Part shown: in pieces, positions 1-9,100 of the stretch | Position numbering within the stretch: the first letter of the stretch is position 1 | How the letters are laid out: the number at the start of each line of letters is the position of its first letter | Assembly: GCA_910592005.1 (NCBI GenBank) | Contig: CAJVPP010001958.1 | Coordinates: 1 to 16,990 of the forward strand | Direction: 5' to 3' | Origin: Funneliformis mosseae | Lineage: Eukaryota; Glomeromycota; Glomeromycetes; Glomerales; Glomeraceae | Length of the DNA: 16,990 bases | The notes under the pieces: model-generated | Databases searched by the model: none | What the model was told of the DNA's origin: nothing | What the model saw: the letters and a program-made list of their open reading frames with translations, nothing else | Program-made: the position numbers and the translations under genes

Positions 1-1360
1 GAAAATTCGTTTCTTTTCAATGAAAGGAAACAAATTTTTGGCTCTAAAAGAGTTCTGAAAAGTCGTTCCTTTTCATTGAAAGGAACCTTTTTGGCTCTAA
101 ATGAGTTCTGAAAAGTTGTTTCTTTTCAATGAAAGGAACTTTTTGGCTCTAAAAAAGATCCGAAAATTCATTTCTTTTCAATGAAAGTAACTTTTCAGTT
201 CTAAAAGAGTTCCAAAAAGTCGTTCCTTTTCAATGAAAGAAAACAAATTTTTAGCTCAAAAGAAGTCCGAAAATTCGTCCCTTTTCATTAAAAGAAACCT
301 TTTCGACTCTAAAAGAGTTCTGAAAAGTCGTTCCTTTTCATTGAAAGGAACCTTTTTGGCTCTAAAGAATTCCAAAAAGTCATTCCTTTTCAATGAAAGG
401 AAACAAATTTTTAGCTCAAAAGAAGTCCGAAAATTCATCCCTTTTCATTAAACGGAACCTTTTCGACTCTAAAAGAGTTCTGAAAAGTCGTTCCTTTTTA
501 TTGAAAGAAACCTTTTCGGCTCTAAAGAGTTCTGAAAAGTCGTTCCTTTTCAATGAAAGGAACTTTTCAATTCTAAAAGAGTTCTGAAAGGTCATTCCTT
601 TTCAATGAAGGGAACTTTTCAGTTCTAAAAGAGTTCCGAAAATTCATTTCTTTTCAATGAAAGGAAACAAATTTTAGTTCAAAAGAAGTCTGAAAATTTG
701 TCCCTTTTCATTGAAAGGAACCTTTTCGGCTCTAAAGAGTTCTGAAAAGTCATTCCTTTTTATTGAAAGGAACCTTTTCGACTCTAAAAAGTTCTGAAAA
801 GTCATTCCTTTTCAATGAAAGAAACTTTTCAGCTCTAAAAGAGTTCCGAAAATTTGTTCCTTTTCAATAAAAGGAACTTTTGGCTCTAAAAGAGTTCCAA
901 AAATTCGTTCCTTTTCAATGAAGGAACTTTTCGATTCTAAAAGAGTTCTAAAAATTCGTTTCTTTTCAATGAAAAAAAACAAATTTTTGGCTCAAAAGAA
1001 GTCCAAAAATTCGTTCCTTTTCATTGAAAGGAACCTTTTCAGCTCTAAAAGAGTTCCGAAAAGTTATTCCTTTTCATTGAAAGGAATCTTTTTGGCTCTA
1101 AAGAGTTCTGAAAAGTCATTCCTTTTCAATGAAAGAAACTTTTCAGCTCTAAAAGAATTCCAAAAATTCGTTCCTTTTTAATAAAAGAAACTTTTCAGCT
1201 CTATAAGAGATCTGAAAATTCGTTCCTTTTCAATGAAGAAACTTTTCAGTTCTAAAAGAGTTCTGAAAATTCGTTTCTTTTCAATGAAAAAAAACAAATT
1301 TTTGGCTCAAAAGAAGTCTAAAAATTCGTCACTTTTCATTGAAAAGGAACTTTTCAGCTT
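1..1360. repeat. Palindromic minisatellite array, ~53-bp unit, about 25 copies
   Basis: The stretch is a continuous array of diverged units of about 52-57 bp and runs off the left edge of the window. Each unit contains two inverted repeats: one centred on TTCCTTTTCAATGAAAGGAA, and one formed by TTTTCGGCTCT facing AGAGTTCYGAAAA. A longer variant carrying AAACAAATTTTTGGCTCAAA recurs at 28, 241, 401, 665, 977 and 1292, so the spacings (213, 160, 264, 312, 315) are close to multiples of 53. Because the unit is palindromic, short open frames appear on both strands. I regard these as by-products of the repeat, not genes. The array ends where the GATCTGA array begins. Its function is unknown; a satellite or fold-back sequence is the simplest reading. 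Confidence 0.95.
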
Positions 1361-1361
1361 T

Positions 1362-1512
1362 AATTCAGATCTGACGGATCAGATCTGAATCTAATCTGAA
1401 TCTGACAGATCAGATCTGAATCTGAATCTGAATCTGAATTAGATCCGAATCTGACAGATTTGATCTGAATTCGATCTGTTGGATTCAGATTAGATTCAAA
1501 TCAATCTGAATC
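1362..1512. repeat. Short-word array of GATCTGA / TCTGAA with palindromes
   Basis: This block is almost entirely made of the words TCTGAA, GATCTGA and their reverse complements. The self-complementary decamer TCAGATCTGA occurs at 1365-1374, 1379-1388 and 1410-1419. TCTGAA is repeated in tandem around 1417-1440, and the orientation flips near 1470-1490, so the block can also fold back on itself. It directly abuts the minisatellite on its left and an open relic frame on its right. I see no coding sense in it. Confidence 0.85.
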
Positions 1513-1516
1513 TGTG

Positions 1517-1675
1517 CGGAATACTACTAATAATTCTTTATTTTCAGAAGTGTCATCTTATAAAAAAGCTAAGAAACCAGTTACAGCTATTCTTATAATT
1601 CCTGAACTACCTGATTTTTTTTATTCTGAAAATAAATATTTTCATACATATTCATACGCACAAGATTATAAATGA
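1517..1675 (+). pseudogene. Unrecognised coding relic, possibly an upstream exon of the 2014-4926 gene
   Basis: One plus-strand frame is open for about 53 codons until a TGA near 1675, and the same frame reads on for some 17 codons after it. The peptide includes the stretch SSYKKAKKPVTAILIIPELP and then a Tyr/Phe-rich tail. A possible branch site and acceptor (CTACTAAT, then TTTATTTTCAG ending at 1547) suggest that an exon may begin at 1548. It lies about 340 bp upstream of the next coding relic on the same strand, so the two may belong to one broken gene. I do not recognise the family. The evidence is only composition and openness in AT-rich DNA, so confidence is low. Confidence 0.3.
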
Positions 1676-2013
1676 TCAGCAGTAACTCTAACCAAAATCT
1701 GTAATTCAGACCTGAATTAATTTCTATATGTCATGTGTGTAATGATGATGTAAATAATAAATAATAATTTGTGATATATAACACTAAACAATACAATTTC
1801 TTAATTTGTGATATGTAATACTAATTTTAAATACTTATCATTATTATTTATTTTAAAATTTTTTTCTCTAATGTTATTGTATATTGTTTATAAAAATAGC
1901 ACAAATAAACCCTTTACAATATCATCTAAATGCTTGCCCTTTATACTTAACTTATTTAATATGCACAGAAGTATATAACAAAAACTGTATTTATCTTTAT
2001 TAATTTTTTAAAG
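1676..2013. other. AT-rich spacer with a 23-bp direct repeat
   Basis: I see no coding sense here. Two near-identical 23-bp copies beginning TAATTTGTGATAT lie at 1765-1787 and 1802-1824, with two mismatches, both transitions. The right end (TTTTTTAAAG ending at 2013) could be an intron acceptor for the exon that follows, which would make part of this stretch an intron. Confidence 0.45.
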
Positions 2014-2813
2014 TATTGAATCAACCAAGGAAAATTAAATTTAGATCAAATTTGAATAGTAAAAAAATAGTAATTGATTTAGATATTAATGAAGATACCG
2101 TTGATAATATTTATATCATTAATCTTACTAAATAGCTTTTATTTAAAACATTATCATCACAAGATCTTAATATACCTGAAGTGAGCACTTCTGATACATC
2201 CATTTAGAATACAAGATAGAAGTAAAAGCAAATTATTCTAAGTAAATCTTTGATTAATCAAAAATTATCATATCGATTAGATATTAAAATAATACAAACA
2301 TATCTATTTTATATAATATTAGCTTATATTCCTTTAGTATGTTTTAATCAGTTTTAAAAATTAAGAAAAAAACTTAAAAGTACGATATCAATTTCATTTA
2401 TTTTGAATGATGTAAATAATTTTGGTCAAATTGAAAAGGCAATTCTTTCTAAAGAATTTCTGAAAACATGAGAAAAAATTAAGATAGGATTTTATTCTTA
2501 TTAGCTATTTAAAGGTGTTAGAGCTGATCATTTTAATTTAAAATTAAAGGAATCTGTTTTAGCATTTGTAGATGAAGTTAAACGTAGAAAAATGTGCAAT
2601 TATAAATAATTTTTGATGTGGTTTTTCACCCTCTTATTTTACAATTACTCCTAAAAAGCACTCTTTTAAGTTGTCTGTTTATCAAGAAAAAACAGTTACA
2701 AAATGTAAAGCAATTACATATAGAAGTTCAGTTTCAGATACAAATAATTTGATAGTAAGTGTAATAGCATAATTTATACATGATTTTTATTATTATATTT
2801 GTTAATATTTTCA

Positions 2814-2840
2814 TATACAATAGTAGTCATAAGTATCCAA
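2814..2840 (+). repeat. Outer Tc1 terminal inverted repeat, left
   Basis: It pairs with the reverse complement of 4625-4651 at 23 of 27 positions; three of the four differences are transitions. The TA at 2816-2817 is the target duplication. Confidence 0.82.
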
Positions 2841-3441
2841 TTGTTTCTAACTCTGGCTATAAATAAGTAAATTCAAAAAATTTTTTTATTTAAAAAATAC
2901 ATAACCAACTAATTAAAATTAATACATTGTGTAATCACCATCTAACTCTATAAGTGCAGCTGTATGCCTTTTTATACTAGCTACCAAATTCACAGCAAGT
3001 ACAGATAATAATCAGTTCTATTCTTTTGTAAGTTTTCCCTTTAACCCTCTAATTGATCGAATTTTTTTTTTGTATATTAATTTTTATTAACCTTTAAACG
3101 TTTTCTATAGGATTTTAGTCTAGAGACATTGATAGCTAAGAAAGTACCTCAATGCCATTTTCTTTCTTCCATTTATTTGTGATTTTCGATTGATGCTTTG
3201 GATCATTATCTTCTTACAAGATCCAATCTATGTTATTTTCACCAAAAAGCTTAGAGATGAAAGTCAGAAGACCCTGTTCATAAATAGTACACATAAATTC
3301 AGTATTAAGATTTCTCTAAAAGCAAAATAGTTTACCAAATCCAGAAGCAGAAAAACATTTCTAAACATGAACTTTTAGTAGATACTTAACAGAACAAAAC
3401 ACTTTTTTTCTATCAGGAAACTACCAAACCTTTTTTTGATG

Positions 3442-3469
3442 TATAGAAGGTAGACAAAAGTTTTTAGAC
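3442..3469 (+). repeat. Inner element terminal inverted repeat, left
   Basis: It matches the reverse complement of 3978-4005 at 22 of 28 positions, and all six differences are transitions. The right end starts CAGAGGG and the left end starts TAGAAGG, so the left copy looks more decayed. The TA at 3442-3443 is the target duplication. Confidence 0.83.
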
Positions 3470-4003
3470 ACTTTTTTATCAAATAAAAAACTTATAATTC
3501 TTTAGCATTAATAGTAAAAATTCTAATATTATTTTATTTAAAACTAGTTAAAGCATATATTTCATATTAAACTTTAGTACTTAGTTGGGCCTCCCTTTGC
3601 TGCAATCACAGCCTAAATTCACTTTAGAATTTCTCGCTATGCCTTTTTAACATAGCAATTGAGGTCAGAAAAATTTGATGGTAGGTTTTTATATGCACAA
3701 ATATTTTTTTTAATATCAGCCTATTAATTTTCAATTGGGTTAAGATCAAGACATTAGGCTGGTCAAGTAAAATATGACTCTGTATTATTCTTTAGTTAAT
3801 TCTTTATTTTGTCTCATTATTTTTCGATTTGGTAGAAATTAAGTGAATTAAGTCAAAACAACAAAAATAACACAAATTTTTTTATTTTGATTATGTAAAT
3901 AAACAATAGATAGTTATATAACTGCAGTATAGTATCACAATTATATGATGAAAATTTGTTAAATCACATTTATAAAAGTCTGAAAACTTTTATTCACCCT
4001 CTG
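3444..4003 (-). mobile_element. Internally deleted Tc1/mariner element nested in the outer Tc1
   Basis: This 560-bp element has inverted termini at 3442-3469 and 3978-4005, flanked by TA (3442-3443 and 4004-4005). It is too short for a full element and keeps only the end of a transposase gene on the minus strand, so it would have been non-autonomous. Outer-transposase sequence resumes immediately on both sides: codons for STF and then LYT on the right, and KKVW on the left. That proves it is a later insertion. The terminal sequence differs from that of the outer element, so it is a different family or subfamily. Confidence 0.85.
3574..3790 (-). pseudogene. Tc1/mariner transposase, C-terminal remnant
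   Basis: The minus strand encodes the end of a Tc1/mariner-type transposase. The Pro-Asp-Leu-Asn-Pro motif is seen as CLDLNPIEN, with the catalytic Glu at codon 3730-3732. It is preceded by a T-W-P-A-Q-like stretch in which Trp and Gln positions read TGA and TAA. The C-terminal signature AVIAAKGGPTKY is followed by TAA at 3574-3576. The DNA-binding part and the first two catalytic Asp residues are absent, so this is an internally deleted copy. At least six stops lie in the remaining frame. It is a different sequence from the outer transposase, whose equivalent motif is at 3103-3120. Confidence 0.85.
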
Positions 4004-4005
4004 TA
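3978..4005 (-). repeat. Inner element terminal inverted repeat, right
   Basis: This is the partner of 3442-3469. On the minus strand it reads TA then CAGAGGGTGAATAAAAG, and it abuts the outer transposase codons directly. Confidence 0.83.
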
Positions 4006-4624
4006 TATAATTAAAATGTACTCTTGTCTGTAAAAACAACTTAATTTCAATTAAAATTCTTATGTTTTTTTTACCCATTGCAACCTTTTCTTTTAATAGT
4101 CTTCTTTAAATAAAGGTTTAGAAATTTCATTACTAAACTTTTCTCCAGACTTACAAAGACGTTACCTTACTGTTTCTACACTAAGTTCAATACCTCTTTC
4201 TTCCATTTTTTCTTGTATTTAAATAGCTGTTATATTATGTTCTTTCTCTGCCATCTTTACAATCTTGTCATCTTGTTTTACAGATGTTATACAAGGTTGT
4301 CCTGGTCTTTTTGAAGTACTTAGGTCCTGATTTTTATGATATCTTTTAATTCAATAAATAGCTATAAACTTACTACAACATACCTATTTAGCAATAAATC
4401 TAAAACTAAACTTTGAACCAACTGGATGCTCATGTAAAAAAACAATTTCATATTGTTTCTTTAAAGAAAGTTTCATTTTTCAAGCAAAAGTTTGATGATT
4501 ATCTAAATTTTTTTTTTTGTATCATTGACACTTATAAATTTACAAGTAATCATGTATTGTGTTATATTATATTTCTAGAAAATTTAAGGGTAGTTATATA
4601 ATAATTTTAGATAATCTCAGGTGG

Positions 4625-4651
4625 TTGGAAACTTATAACCATTATTGTATA
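4625..4651 (-). repeat. Outer Tc1 terminal inverted repeat, right
   Basis: This is the partner of 2814-2840. The TA at 4648-4649 is the second copy of the target duplication. The acceptor of the host intron lies only 14 bp further right. Confidence 0.82.
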
Positions 4652-4706
4652 TTATATTTTTAGGCGGGTGAAAATGAAATAGAATCAGCATTAAATGTAA
4701 CTAAAA

Positions 4707-4722
4707 ATATATATATATATAT
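4707..4722. repeat. (AT)8 microsatellite
   Basis: A perfect AT dinucleotide run. It falls inside the downstream exon of the 2014-4926 relic, where it reads as alternating Ile and Tyr and leaves the frame intact. Confidence 0.9.
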
Positions 4723-4926
4723 AAATCTTAAAAAATATCTTTTTCATATTTAAGAATGCCTAATAGCAGAAGATGGTTGATATTTAAAGTTGAATAGTGA
4801 ATTAATTACACTATCAATCATAGAATATGTCACTGATATATGGGTCAAAATGTTATTTATATGATAATTAGATGTTGATCACTTCAATTTTTATATGAAA
4901 ATTTTTCGTTTATAAAAGGCTTTTTC

Positions 4927-6191
4927 TATGAAAATCATATGTTTGTGAAACTGATTATTAATTAATATTTGACAAAAATATATTTGTGATATTTCTTTAT
5001 TATATCGTAAAAGTCACAACTTTATTGTTTTTTTAGTTTAAAGAGAATCTTTATTTAAAGTTAGAGTATCCTAACCTTATAATATATGATTTTTATTACT
5101 TTAATGGCTTTTTTGAATCATTTATACATATATTATCCCTTCATTTTATTAATTTCTTTTGAAAAGCCATATGTCTAGTCCATTTAATATTCAAATTTAA
5201 AGTATATTTGACAAATCAACTTCCAAACAGATCCTATTTTTCTAACTTTAAGACATTTCTTTAGGCTAATATTAAAACATAAAAATTTTTATATTTAAAA
5301 CCTTTTAGCAGCTAAAAATACATTTTTGAAAAGAAAAATATTTTATTAACCAGGTAATATCAAATATAGAGCATTTGCGTAAATAATTAGTAAAGAATTA
5401 GCATTAAATAAAGTAAATATTATTTATATAATTAATTAGTTAGTCAACTAATTATCTCCTTTTATTATATAGTCTTATGATAACTTGAAAACTGCTAAAT
5501 CCACTCAGAAACAAGTTATATCTATCTTAAGAACCTAATTCAGATTCATAAATTAAGAATTAATAAATCTATTTACACGAGAATGGTATTTATATGAGAA
5601 TGATATATAATTTTAATAATAGTTGTTAGTTAGTTAATAATTAAAAAAAATTATAAAAAAGAAGTCATAGTATAAGTTAATAATGTAATATATAAAATAA
5701 ATAAAAATAAAAATAAATAAATCTCAATAATTAATAATAAAATGTAAATCAATCTTGCATTTATTATATATGTATTACAGACTATGCTATAAATAATTGA
5801 TTACTAAACTGAATCCATTACAATCTGATATTATTGATATTTGAACCTTATATCATCAATTCAATAATTTGGATATTGTTACATTTTGCATTATTTTGAC
5901 AACTTTCAGATTAGCTTCGTCCTATTATTAATATTTTTAACAATTAACTGTTAACAGTTAATGTCAAGAAGACTGTTGGCCTAAAAATAAATAGATAATT
6001 TTAAATAGTATAAATAAACTTAGCTTTTTGCTTGCCCCTAAAGTAGTTGAATTCCTTAAATATTAATAAATAAAAATGCCAATTCTCTTCTAAATTCTTC
6101 TTATATTATCTATTATATTTGTTATAAATTCATAAATCTATCATAAAATATCTTTGGTATAAATATTCCAATCAAGTTTTCGCAAATAATA
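4927..6191. other. AT-rich gene-poor stretch with palindromes
   Basis: No convincing gene. From about 5034, after TTGTTTTTTTAG, one plus frame reads KENLYLKLEYPNLIIYDF and stays open, apart from a TGA at 5160-5162, for roughly 80 codons. It could be a further exon of the upstream relic, but composition alone could produce it. A 9-bp-stem palindrome lies at 5433-5454 and a perfect 20-bp palindrome at 5943-5962. The rest is runs of A/T. Confidence 0.4.
5943..5962. repeat. Perfect 20-bp palindrome
   Basis: ATTAACTGTTAACAGTTAAT equals its own reverse complement, with no spacer. It lies 230 bp upstream of the start of the 6192-9482 relic. It could be a binding site or chance; its function is unknown. 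Confidence 0.6.
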
Positions 6192-9100
6192 ATGAGTGAC
6201 TTAGAATTTACTTTTATAGATTTTGAGGAATATAACACTAACACTCTCAAAGAAAAAAGTGAAGATGATATTGATCAAATTACCCTTACAAGTACTTGAG
6301 TCCTACTAAATAATGATGAAAATGATGATATAGATTGGAGTGAAATTGAGGTTGAACTTGAAGAATCTGAAAATTCTGATCATAATAATTCCTTTTAAAT
6401 AATTAATGATGACATAGATATAGAAATCGAAAGGACCTCTGTGTAAAATCTAGACCTAACATTATGTTTAGTTGTAGATACTATTCAAGGTAAAATAAAA
6501 CATTATAATAGTATAGCAAATTTATGATGACTGGAATAACTGATAGGAATATGAAAGATAGATACAAATGTAGTCAAAGATGTTAAAAATAATCTAAATC
6601 GCTTGAAGTATGCTACTATTATTTTCTCTTTAATCAGAATCAATTTCATAATAAAGACATGAAACAATCATGTTCAATTAAACAAAGTATTGTTCATTTT
6701 CACTTCTGTATTTTCTGTAATATAAAAAATGTTTTTTTAGTCATAATAACAGCTGTAAAAAGAATTTATAGAGTATTAATAAATGTAATATCCAAGTACC
6801 TTGTATTAGTATTCATAACTATTCTGCATTTACTGAAAGATTGATTGTAAAAAAGTCATCTTTAGGCTATTATATGTGTTATATTTGCTCAAAATACTTT
6901 CAACAATAAGGCGGATATTTGTATAAAAGACCAGACAAAGGTCAAAAATATGTATTATGTATTGAATATGAGAAACATTATGATGATACAAGTGATGCTT
7001 TAAGGCATATCAGAAAATGGATAATATCAGTAGTAGAGTCAGATGATAATATATTACAAAAAAACTTCTATCTCTAATAGCTTTTCATTAACTATTTTTA
7101 ACAATGAAATAATGGAAAAAAATCTATCAGAAATGAAAGTAGCAAAACTTCTAAGCAAATTACTTATTAGAATAATATTAAAAATTGGAAAAGTTGAATC
7201 AAATAAATTAATAAAAGAAAAGTCTCATATTTTAACTCTAGAAAAGGCTTCGATAATGAAAGAAGAATTAGAAAAAAAGGTTTTATTTTTATGTTCTGAA
7301 ATTCAACAAAATATTAACCAATTAGAAAATTTAAATTCATATGAAAACTATTTTGATACATTACCTAAACTATTTGCAATTTCTTTCAAGCTTTTATTAC
7401 AGTATTACAACAATAAAAATAAAATGTTGTTAATAAGAAAAAACTTTAATGTGAATTTTCTTCAAAATCATTTAATATAAATCAAATATCAAAAACCACT
7501 ACTTTATTAACCTTCTTAATATTAACTATTGCTTTTCCTAAAATAAAAATATGGCTTTTACATATTATATAATCATTATGCCAAAAACTAAAATTGCTAT
7601 CATATTTACAAGAGAACCTTCATTTAACATGTATTATATCTTATACTAAAAGATATGAAAATCATCTTGAATATTTTAGAATGCATCATACCAGACCCTA
7701 AAGAAAATTTAATTAAAGAATCAAATATTTGAAATTTAGTAGTAATTAACAATATTGATTTTAAAGCTTCTACATGCTCATATAGCAATATTTTTGATAT
7801 TATATGATAAATTTCACATGTAACATTACGAATATTATTTTAATTTATGATTTCAACCTCTTTTAATATTTAATTGAAGACTATGAATCTGTTAATTAAC
7901 ACTATTTGGAACGTCTTCAACTACTGATAACTTTTAATAATGTATGAGAATATTTTGAATATAATGTTAAAGACTTGTATAAATGAATTTAATATAGAAA
8001 ATATATATTTAGAAATTATTAAGCAAATACCTATAAATTGCAATACTTTACCACTAAATGTTGTGATATTAGAATCCAGTGATATATCTAATTGTAATAA
8101 AAATGTTCATGCAGCATATGAAATGTACTGTAATGATTTATCTTGTGATAGTGATAACCATCTATATATTGCATGTGATCAAGCAATTTTTGGGAGATTA
8201 ATCTCTTATAAAGAAACTCATGAGGATGTTCGACTTCTTTTGAAATAGTGACATACATCTAAAGATATGTGTAGCACTTTAATCACAATATTTTCAGGAT
8301 ATGGAATATTCAACTTTGCAGTAACCCTTGGTATATAATATTTAGATAAATTTGAATGTGTTATAGATTATCATGCAATATATTTTGTATTGGAATTAAT
8401 TTAGATCGCAGTTAGAATTGCATTATGTCAACATGTAAAAAATAAAGGAGAAATTATAAAGGATATTTTGAAGAGTAATAATTAATTCATAAAGGTATGG
8501 TATCTTTTTTTCTATTAGACAGGATATTTTATAAGTCATAAAATTGAAATTAGAAGAGAAAATTATAAAATGCAGATGTCAAATTTAGCAGTATTCATAC
8601 CTCTCTTTTCTATAGCTAGAAAATTTAAGTACGCAAGTTTTGTAACGTATTTTTTAGCTCAAGTTCATAATGATCTACAACTACAAAAATTATTACAAAT
8701 GGTATGTTCAGTAAACCTATCAAGTGAAGAATATTATTTAGATTTTGATGAAGCACTTAAAATATATGACGTAAAGTTTATAAAGTAAAATATTACTAGA
8801 AATCTTACTAATTAGCTAACTATGATATTGAAGATTAAAGCAGTCCAAAGTAAATGCAATCATTTATTAATACTTCTTGCAAAATACACTAGTAATGTTA
8901 TGATGAGTCAGAATGCTTGTGCAATCAAATCACATAAAGATTCACTCTGATTCTTAGTTACAAAATTATTATCTGCATTTGATTATCCAAATCCTGCAAC
9001 ATACTATCTATTTGAAAATGCATCAGAACTTAATAAAAAGGGTATTAATAATATACTTTCTTTTATGAATCTGGTAAATCACGCTTTTAACAAATTTTTA

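Larger units (their letters stand above)
2919..4476 (-). pseudogene. Tc1-family transposase (DD34E), interrupted and decayed
   Basis: This is a cut-and-paste transposase that would have bound the element's terminal repeats and catalysed excision and TA-targeted insertion. From the ATG at 4476 it starts MKLSLKKQYEIVFLHEHPVG, followed by the helix-turn-helix region (a fragment RPGQPCITSVKQDDKIVKMA near 4240-4300). The first catalytic Asp is in VVFTDKSTF (codon 4026-4028). The second is in EDNDPKH (first Asp codon 3208-3210). The third residue is Glu in NPIEN (codon 3103-3105). Exactly 34 residues separate the second Asp and the Glu, the Tc1 signature. The C-terminus ends at TAA 2919-2921. Damage: an inserted element between the first and second Asp, a one-base slip in a poly-A run near 3432-3437, and several stops, most at expected Trp or Gln positions. 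It is not functional. Confidence 0.88.
2818..4647 (-). mobile_element. Tc1-type DNA transposon (outer element), split by a second insertion
   Basis: The ends are inverted repeats at 2814-2840 and 4625-4651 (23 of 27 bases match, counting flanking TA bases). They are flanked by TA at 2816-2817 and 4648-4649, the usual Tc1/mariner target duplication. The total is 1830 bp. Subtracting the inner element (560 bp) and its 2-bp duplication gives 1268 bp, a typical Tc1 length. The transposase lies inside on the minus strand. The element sits in an intron of a plus-strand gene, so its insertion alone need not have destroyed that gene. Confidence 0.85.
2014..4926 (+). pseudogene. Unrecognised intron-containing gene, broken, with transposons nested in its intron
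   Basis: The first segment (2014-2754) reads in one frame from about 2019 to 2600, with stops read through (for example TGA and TAG at 2468-2510). It then shifts by one base and continues as TPKKHSFKLSVYQEKTVTK to codon 2752-2754. A consensus donor GTAAGT starts at 2755. The matching acceptor TTTTTAG ends at 4663, and the downstream exon resumes in the same phase as AGENEIESALNVTKN. Removing the inserted transposon leaves a 77-nt intron, a normal size for such fungi. The downstream exon stays coding-like to about 4920, with TGA and TAA stops, and contains an (AT)8 tract read as Ile-Tyr repeats. I do not recognise the family. It may itself be a repeated, TE-associated gene. Confidence 0.55.

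Noticed and set aside
233..1181. Short open frames of 60-87 codons on both strands in the satellite (233-451, 393-587, 918-1181, and 256-438 on minus)
   Set aside because: They are produced by the palindromic tandem unit and repeat its translation. Both strands give similar peptides, and nothing marks a start or a gene.
4413..4601. 62-codon plus-strand open frame
   Set aside because: It is partly antisense to the N-terminal coding part of the outer Tc1 transposase, which is clearly the real frame; the rest is AT-rich element end.
6192..6637. Possible prokaryotic or organellar origin of the AT-rich DNA
   Set aside because: GT-AG introns with phase continuity and branch-like sites, plus Tc1 and hAT elements, point to a eukaryotic nuclear genome. 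No organellar genes were seen.
6659..6844. 61-codon plus-strand open frame
   Set aside because: The overlapping frame carries the Cys-rich family sequence and matches the upstream exon phase; this one is a shadow.
7940..8788. Two apparent small plus-strand genes (7940-8248 and 8570-8788)
   Set aside because: They are pieces of one frame separated by stops in the 6192-9482 relic; neither initial Met is a real start.
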